64,000 nt of DNA, taken from assembly GCF_019279795.1 (NCBI RefSeq), contig NC_056749.1:575418244-575482243 (forward strand), read 5' to 3'. The notes under the pieces were generated by a model. The model was given only the letters and a program-made list of their open reading frames with translations, was not told the origin of the DNA and did no database searches. Below are positions 56,591 through 64,000 of the stretch, piece after piece. How positions within the stretch are numbered: position 1 is the stretch's first letter; every line of letters starts with the position of its first letter. The DNA is from Protopterus annectens. Taxonomy: Eukaryota > Chordata > Ceratodontiformes > Protopteridae. The translations under genes were made by a program, and so were the position numbers.

Positions 56591-59270
56591 TAACCCAAGT
56601 GACCAAGAGTCTGTTAGTCCACAAAATCTACAACATCTGTTCTAGCTCATGTTGGAATAAGTCCTGCAACCGGCTGGAACTGAAACTATGTCTTCCTCTG
56701 CCATTACCGACCGTCTGAGTGAGTACCTGGAAAAAGTGCTGGAGTAAAAGTATTGAAAAAGAGACAGTTAGGACATTTCCAATCCAAAACAGACTTTGTG
56801 GCGGAGCTCACTGCTCTCTGACAAGTTACACAAGTTTTTTTATTTTTTTTATTTATTTATTTTTTGCATAAAGGGTCCCTTAAAAGAGCACTGTTTATTA
56901 AATACTACTGTAAAATAAATGATCTGTGGGGAGTTGTATACTGTACTGTGTATCCTCGGTGATATTACACTGTTTTTGGATGTTTCACTGTAAAGGTTTA
57001 AAATCTAGATGAGGGATACTTACTATTCTAGAAAATATATATTAACTACTGTAAGCTTAGCTGAATGATCTTTTCTTTGAATTTGCTGCCAATACATCAT
57101 CCAAACAAATATGGTGTAATAAGAGAATATGAATATAAAATCTTTTCTTTCTAAACAATTTTTAATGGATAAAGCAGGTAACAAAACACACAATATAACT
57201 CATACTATGCTCTGCCTGTACGATTATAGTAGTAGCAAAAACAAGCAAAAAAATTAAGAAAAATAAACACAGTGTTCAATCAATTAAAAAATGCACGTAT
57301 TACAGGGAGAAAGGCTTAAGTTTGGCTAATTAAAGCAATGTTCTCTTTTTGTCTGTGCTGTCTGTCCATCTACATACTGCACTGGAAAGATTTCACATTT
57401 GCCATTGTATACCATTGTGGGGTCATGCCTCAGACACTGTAATCCCCACCACTAATTTAATCCCCCACCAACACACTCATTATGAGAATATAAGTACTAG
57501 GAAATCCAAGTTTCTGTAACCTGTTTTCCATAAACACCACCATCTCTTATCTTATAATCTTGGTGATGGAAGGCCTTCCTTCCCACAGTACATAACAAGC
57601 ATTGTTATCTCAAAGCCACTACCCCCTCAAACTGCTCATTAATCGTTTCCTTCCCCTTATCCTTCCTCACGTAATTCACCCTATGCCTTAAGCTAATGTC
57701 CACAACCCCATACTTTTTTCTTAAATCCCAAACTTTGTTCGATCCTTTTCATCCATTGCGTATGTTCCTTACTCACCCATGCTATTCCTTCTTATCTAAA
57801 CACAGCACTTGTAAAGACTTTCAGTTCTGCACAGTTTTCCTTTTCACTGTCTTTATAAGGAAGAGTGATTCTATTTGCACTGATCTACTCCATATCCCAA
57901 CTTACATACTCCAAATATCCAGAATAAGCAATGTATCTACTCCAGCTGGTTTACTACAGACATCCACAGACCATTCACACACTTGTAGTCCCAGCATGTA
58001 TGCATATACTCTATGGCTAACTCCTCATTTCTCCATCATTTATCCTCCTGAATTCTACCTTCATCCTGTATTATAAGTCCTTTAGACTTCAGGTCCATAT
58101 TAGGGATATTAAAAATAACAATGAAAGCAGTCTCATGGCTAAGCATTTTTTTGTTAAACATCAAAGTAATAGTGCTTTTGTTACACGCTACTATGTTACA
58201 AAATCTGATAGTAAATGAAAGGGATGGTTATAGTATTAAGGACTAATTTCTGGATAAAGAGATACTTCATAACCATATGGTTTAAACAATGAATGTACCT
58301 TGAAAAGTATGGCAGTATGAATTTCCCTTTAAAATTATTAATTAATTAATTAATTAATTAGATTTTTTTTTTATTGTGTTTTTAAGCATTTATATGGCTT
58401 GTTTAGTATGTTTTATTATTTTCCTTTGATGGTAATAATTGAGGCACTGCTAATGGGCGTCTATACTAAATTATTCTTGAATTTAGTTGTTTTATTTATT
58501 GTTTTTTACACTGTTGTATTCTTTAATTCCTGGGAGTTCCATACCACCTTTGGTTCACCTTCTTGTGCATCTCAGATATCGGTCTCATAATTTTCACAGT
58601 ATTCATACTCTGCCATCTTTCTTCCCGTAAAACACATAACACACTCACACCATCTATGATCATTACTAATTAAATCTTCCTCAACATTTATAACACTGAC
58701 ATACTGTCTAAGCTGGGTGTGGACTGTTGTGTAGCAGAAATCTAGTGCTATAAATGTTGTTCCTCACTGATGAGGCCTTTCTTCACCAAGTTAAGAATGT
58801 GTACAGGGCATAGTAGAAAGGTCAGGTTTCTTACATGAACAGCGTTCCCACTTACTGCAGTATTTAGATAATAAATTTTGTTGAGCCTTATGGTATAATC
58901 ACTCTGAAGCCTTGTTTTTAAGGTTACCAATATGCTCAGCTGAGTGGTCTTTTTTCAAATACAAAAAAAAATGTAATATGTTGCCCATATGTAACATGTA
59001 AATGATATTTTGCATGCTGCTGCTTCTGAAAGAAGCAATACAAACCAGAGAATGTGTGATACAGATGATAATCAGAAAGATGGAAGGGGGGGCAGGAAAT
59101 AAAATGTCACTCAATCCCCAATGATAACTATGCTGTCTGTTGCATGAACATTTCAGCACTGATCTGATTATTTATTTATTTATTTCTATTTATTTTTCCC
59201 ACTAATCCCTTTAGTATATCAGACACACTCCAACAGAATGTCACTGTAAGGGTACAAGATTTATAGTACA
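56591..59270. other. No recognised gene
   Basis: AT-rich, with an (AATT) run at 58,333-58,360 and an (ATTT) run at 59,168-59,185. A 126-codon plus-strand ORF at 57,696-58,076 has no recognisable motif and low coding character. Confidence 0.4.
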
Positions 59271-59690
59271 CTGATGTATACCTCTCAACTGACCAGAATT
59301 TCACAGAATGTATAGATTTGTAATGGTATGATTTTTGAATGACTCAGAAAAAAATGTACTCAAACACGATGTATGCCTCTTAACTATTCAGAACTTCACA
59401 GAAAGTTTAGATTTTTGTCTTATATTTTGAGTCTTTTGCTCATAAATTTGTTTTTTTTTTCTCGCAAATCATTGTGTATTACTGCCATTAAATAGTGACA
59501 AATGTTTGAGTTTCAGAGTTTATATCCATACGAAAGTGCATGCTAATGCAAAACATGTTATTCTGGCAAGTTTCTAAGTTTATAACAATTTATAAAATCT
59601 ATCCCTACTTTTGAGACCTTTGTCCCCGCATTATTTTTGACTTTGTCCCTGATTTTTGCTCTAAGTGATTGGGAGGTGTGCACATATTAT
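59271..59690. other. Possible old TIR-type DNA transposon remnant with an internal duplication
   Basis: GATGTATACCTCTCAACTGACC at 59,271 and the complement of AGTGATTGGGAGGTGTGCAC at about 59,667-59,686 form a loose inverted pair (CCTCYCAA core). A segment with TATACCTCTCAACT and CAGAATTTCACAGAA recurs about 97 bp later near 59,368. A related word also occurs at 39,945. No coding capacity. A weak call. Confidence 0.3.
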
Positions 59691-59759
59691 GCCATAACCA
59701 TTTCATTTATTTCTCTGAAAACAGGGATTAACACAAAAAATGGAGTTTGATCAGTGTCA

Positions 59760-61855
59760 CGTACTTTGGTGCAAATATCTTTAAGAGAGCACACGTTGAA
59801 GGTGAGTTGTGTAGCAGAGTACAGAACTAACTCAAAAACAAGCAACCATGGTGGAATCACAACATCAATCGGCTATATAACAGAAGGAAAAAAAATCATG
59901 GCAAAAATTAGGAGGTGCAGCACCCAGCAGGATAAAAGCACTCTCATCAAACTACACAAAAAACTCAGAGGACAAATAAAGTCTACCAAAGCCAAATTTG
60001 AAGTAAATTTGGCCTCCTAGGCCAAGGACAGCCACAAGGCATTGTCCAGCTGTGTCTGCAACCTCAAAGGCAATACACAATTTTGTGTAGATCTCATTGC
60101 TAATTCTGAGCCAGATGATTTTGCAAACCTACTAGCTGACAAATTCAGCTCCAACTTTACTTCTCTGTCCCCCACAACCTTCCCTCAGGAAACACCATCA
60201 AATATAATACCTTGTTATCATTAGGGAGCATGTCTTTAATGCTCTCTCTAAGGCCAAGAACACTGCATCAATGGGCCCAGACAGTATCCCGGAATGCCTT
60301 CTAAATAGCATGAAACATCACCTATCAGGCCCTCTGGAATTGTTTTATAACTGTAGCCTTCAAACAGGCTTCATGTGTCTCGAATGGAGAACAGCAACAG
60401 TCATCCCTCTCCACAAAGATGGGACATCTACAGACCCTGGAAACTACAGACCCATAAGTCTCACTAGTCTCATATGCAAAGATATGGAAATGATCAATAA
60501 TGACATAAGAAACCTCAGATACTGGACCCAACTCAGTTTGGTTTTATTAAGGGCAGATCATGCCTACTCAGCCTGGTGTAATTCTTTGAGAAGGTCACCA
60601 AAGCAATGGATGAGGGCAAAATGGTTCAAACTGCCTACCTTGACCTAGCCAAGGCATTTGATACAATACCCCACTTGGGCATTTTTGACAAATTCAAAAG
60701 GTTAGGTACAAACCCTTATATCACTCAGTGGATAGCCAGCTAGGTCACAGACAGGACCCAAGAGGTTACAACTGGGGAGTCCACCTCTACAAAGAGGCCA
60801 GTCACAAGCAAAGTCCATCAGAGATCAGTCTGGGGGCCACCTCTTTTTGACATTTACCTCTCTGAAGTCAAGGCCAATGTCTGTGGCCTCTGGCTGACTA
60901 AATTTGCATATGATTGCAAATGAGGAGCTGTCACTGAATCCCCCACTGACATAAATGTTCTCCAGGAAGGCCTGACACAGACAAATAACTGGTGTCAGAG
61001 CCATGAACTAAAACTAAATGCCAAGAAATGCATAACAGTCTATTTTGGTAAGTCATCCACCCGTGCTAACTATCATATTGACAGCACACCCCTAAGGGTT
61101 GACCCAGTAGTCAGGGACTTGGAGACACATATAGACAGTAATCTAGCCTTTGACCATCATGTGTCTATAGTAGTAAAGAAATCATTCTATGTTGTGCTAC
61201 TTATAAACAAAGGTATAGCATATAGGTCCAAAGAAGTCATTGTTCCACTGAATTCAGCATTCATCAGACCTATCATTGAGTAAAATGCCCACTTTGGTAT
61301 GTACCTAAAAGCATACAGGGCATAAGTAACATGTCCTTTGCAGATGTCCTCAAGGCTCTGTCCCTGTATTCTGTCTCCTAAAGGCTGTTGAGGGAGATCT
61401 ATGTCTGCCATACCAGGCATTGTTAGACCCCCATGCTGATGGACTTCCTGCATATCCACAAAACAAGCAGCACCAGAATTACCTGTTCTAAAGACTTAAA
61501 CCTTACCTATGATATAAATAGGACCTGCTGGAGAGACAGGTATGTATCCTGGAAACAACTACTTCTATGGAACAGGTTCCCCCATCCATGTGAAAGCAGA
61601 GTTCTTCCCTAACCCAATTCAACTGAAACTTGGACAATTGGGTTGGGAACAGGAAATTCATCCCTGGTTTGGCACCCATATCTCTAATGGTACATCTCCC
61701 ATGCCCCTGCTTGTAAATGTTTCATCTCCCAAGCCCATGCTTACACTTATCAAGGGTACCAGGACTTATCAGAGATATGGGATGCATGGCTAGGCTTAAA
61801 AAAGGCTCTTGTGGTCATTAACCTATAAACACCTATGAATCTATAAGGTGGCTGC
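59760..61855 (+). mobile_element. CR1-like LINE, linker, RT and 3' tail (plus strand part)
   Basis: It starts in the endonuclease-RT linker (a WWNHNINRLYNRRK frame near 59,850), then QIKSTKAKFEVNLAS, MGPDSIPECLLNSM (60,271), WRTATVIPLHKDGTSTD, NYRPISLTSLIC, YLDLAKAFDTIPH (near 60,640), PLFDIYLSEVKANV (near 60,845) and KFAYDCK (near 60,900; the FADD box reads FAYD). The C-terminal CWRDR-type block is near 61,530 and the tail is TAAACACCTATGAATCTATAAG (61,828-61,849). It is directly followed by the 5' half of a CR1-like element on the opposite strand. Confidence 0.75.
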
Positions 61856-61859
61856 ATAT

Positions 61860-63330
61860 CTCAGGAAAACTGTGATGTTTTCATAGGTTAATTTACAGAT
61901 ATTGTGATATAGCTGTAAAAGTTTACCTTTTTGAAGTTTCTAAAGAGTGTGATGGTGGTTTATCAGGGGAGTGTATGCTTTGAGGGTAAAGGAAACCAGT
62001 AAGCAGCCTAACAGGGAACAGGCTAGTGCTGGGTTTGTGAGAACCTGGTCAAGAATGTTCTCACCTCCATTAGGTTTAAGGACAAGTTGATCCAGGGAGT
62101 TCTTGTTAACCCAATCCAAGATGCATTTGGCTTACCCTATGCTGGGATCATGGGTACTCTAATCTATGGACAAGGTAGTCGAAGTAACCAAAGATTAATG
62201 AGTCATTGCTTATAAGGATATTTTTAAGGAATGCCAGGAAGTTTTCTTGATCGTGTGGGATCATGGATTGAGAAGGATAACAAGCTGAAAGTTTCCTTCC
62301 CTAGGGTGAGCTCAAGCTCTGTGATCTCAGTGGGTGGGTGTCTGTGGGTATCACATTTGAAGGGATACTGTCACTGATAAATGCTGACACTCTGCTGCAG
62401 TTATCATTGGGTTTAAAGGAGTGGTAGGAACAAAACCCAGGCATAGAGCAGGTGTTCTCTTTGCCTTTGAACTGTCTCTCAGTAACAACAGAAACATGGA
62501 CATACTCTAGATGCAGAAGTGCCTACAAATCAGGCAGTTTATTGTTAAGACTTCTTGCACTGAATATGGCCACCAATCCTGATTTGAGAGAAGCAGTTAA
62601 TTGTACTCCTATCCCTGTCCATCCTGGTGAATGTGGAATATGTGTGTCCAACAATAATGTCATCAATTACCAACATGTTTCCAGAAGTTGGTTTATGGAT
62701 AGTGATTATGGGACAGGTATGTTATTGGCAATATGCTGAGAGGGTTACATGTAGTAGGTGTATTTGGGGTGATTTGCTGATGCCTAATCTTACAATTCCT
62801 ACGATGCTTGAGTAGTGATTTTTTTAATGCCATCAGCAGTCACTGTCTGTATGAGGATGTTGCATTTGTATAGGTATAACAGTGTAATACTCACTGCATG
62901 CCCTGGGCTGGGAGAGGGACACCTCCAAATTTACTAGGCATTTACGTCTTTCACAGATAGAATTGACTAGGTTGAGCAGGAGTTCATTTTCAATGAGCAG
63001 GAGACAGTTCTTACACTGCTTTAGGGCATAAAGTGTTAGAAGGCTGGAAATAGAGGGAAATAGTTTGCTGTGTCTGCATGATGTCCAATGCCATTGCTGA
63101 CAGAACCTTGAAGGGGGATAACAAGGGGACTGAAGGAGTGTTAGGGGAGGGACTTTGGGTGGGTTAAAGGAGGGACTGAGGGAGGGTGAGATGTGACTAG
63201 GTTTGACAGATAATTTTAAGCACCATGTGCAGGCTAGTGCAGCTGGTAGCAGATTAGTGCAAATCAAAGCAATGCAGTTTGGCCCACAGCAAGCAAAAAA
63301 AAGCAAGAGAACCAATGAGAAACAGCTATA
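61860..63330 (-). mobile_element. CR1-like LINE, ORF1 and endonuclease (minus strand part)
   Basis: On the minus strand: the ORF1 N-terminal region with QCKNCLLLIENELL (ORF 63,315-62,833), the esterase-like start (MLVIDDIIVGHT, near 62,680; GDS reads DDI), and the ORF2 endonuclease from about 62,570 (SARSLNNKLPDL, VSVVTE, GFCSYHSF), through a LNLMEVRTFLTRF block, to linker sequence (FRNFKKVNFY, near 61,950). It stops at 61,860, where the plus-strand 3' tail of the neighbouring part ends. Part of ORF1 after the esterase start is deleted. Stops are frequent. Confidence 0.65.
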
Positions 63331-63755
63331 AATTTGACCCAGTAATGATCAATTATCTAGAAATAGCAGTAAGTAAAATACTTTCACTGGAATAAAGACT
63401 GCTACATTGGATCATATAATTTTGTTCTGTTATATTTAGTTAACAGTTGTTAAGCTGAACCCATTTAATTGACTTAACAGCTGCTCAACTGTAATAGTGT
63501 GACATTGCACTGTAAAGGAGATTGGGACTGTGGTTCAGTTTCAGAGTTGGCATATATAAGTAACAGAAAGTATTGGGAGTACCCATGGCTTGTCCCTCCC
63601 TGCAAAAAAGTGATGTGTGTGTGTAGTTTAATGAAACCTGTGTGTGTATGGTAGCATGCATGGTGTGTGGTTGCTTATTTGAAAGGGGATGTCATTATAT
63701 TTTTAAGAGAGATGGTCTAAGGTTTTGTAGATCAATTCTTTTATATAACCCCCCC

Positions 63756-63789
<34 letters not shown>

Positions 63790-64000
63790 TGTATATATCA
63801 TGCTTTGTAGTATATTTAGTGTTCTAGAGACTCACTGTGTGGCTTCAGTTTATTTATTTACAGTGAATAACCATTAAAATGCATTATTTGGCAGCAAACT
63901 TTTCAAATGCCATAACCAGTTCAATAACTCTTAACTCAATTCAGATAATACGTCAGACTTCAAGTCCAGTCTTCCACCTTTTAGGGTTACAAGCCCAGAC
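63331..64000. other. No recognised gene; short (CA)n at 63,751-63,787
   Basis: AT-rich with a C-run and a (CA) microsatellite. The window ends without a recognisable feature. Confidence 0.45.

Noticed and set aside
57696..58076. 126-codon ORF as a gene
   Set aside because: No motif, no splice context, and composition like the surrounding non-coding DNA.
59760..63330. Classical twin-priming inversion
   Set aside because: Twin priming leaves the inverted 5' part upstream of the sense 3' part with the tail at the far end; here the inverted 5' part lies after the tail.

Overview
This is repeat-dense nuclear DNA from a vertebrate with a large, transposon-rich genome. The mixture of CR1-like, L1/Tx1-like and RTE-like LINEs, a Penelope-like fragment, a structurally complete DIRS element, PIF/Harbinger genes and a MIR-like SINE fits an amphibian or lungfish best. 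That assignment is inference, and I could not fix the species. No host protein-coding gene was recognised. One 500-base assembly gap lies at 33,186-33,685.

Layout. 0-5 kb: the 3' end of a CR1-like LINE, then a minus-strand L1/Tx1-like ORF2 whose endonuclease is split by a Penelope-like GIY-YIG fragment. 7.5-10 kb: a cluster of perfect or near-perfect hairpins followed by an open PIF/Harbinger (HARBI1-type) transposase ORF. 10-26 kb: CR1-like copies, including one copy nested inside another and a minus-strand copy with a 483-codon reverse-transcriptase ORF; also an array of ~235-bp units carrying a pol III B-box-like motif, and a two-exon Myb/SANT-like Harbinger accessory gene (minus). 26-33 kb: microsatellites, a second Myb-like Harbinger accessory gene without a recognisable transposase, and three tRNA-like modules. 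35.3-39.9 kb: about 125 copies of a 37-bp satellite. 41.2-47.6 kb: a DIRS element with identical inverted terminal repeats and a 100-bp internal complementary region, inserted into a minus-strand CR1-like LINE. 48.5-50.6 kb: a MIR-like SINE and an RTE-type ORF2. 53.1-53.6 kb: a 78-bp minisatellite. 54-63.3 kb: older CR1-like copies, two of which look like one element whose 3' half has been inverted in place.

Functionally this is a layered record of transposition. The best preserved units are the Harbinger transposase, which is open but has Lys where the third acidic catalytic residue is expected; the Myb-like partner, with a conventional intron; and the DIRS element, which has gag, RT-RNase H and tyrosine-recombinase regions interrupted by what look like single-base frameshifts. 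Terminal and nesting junctions allow several insertions to be ordered in time.
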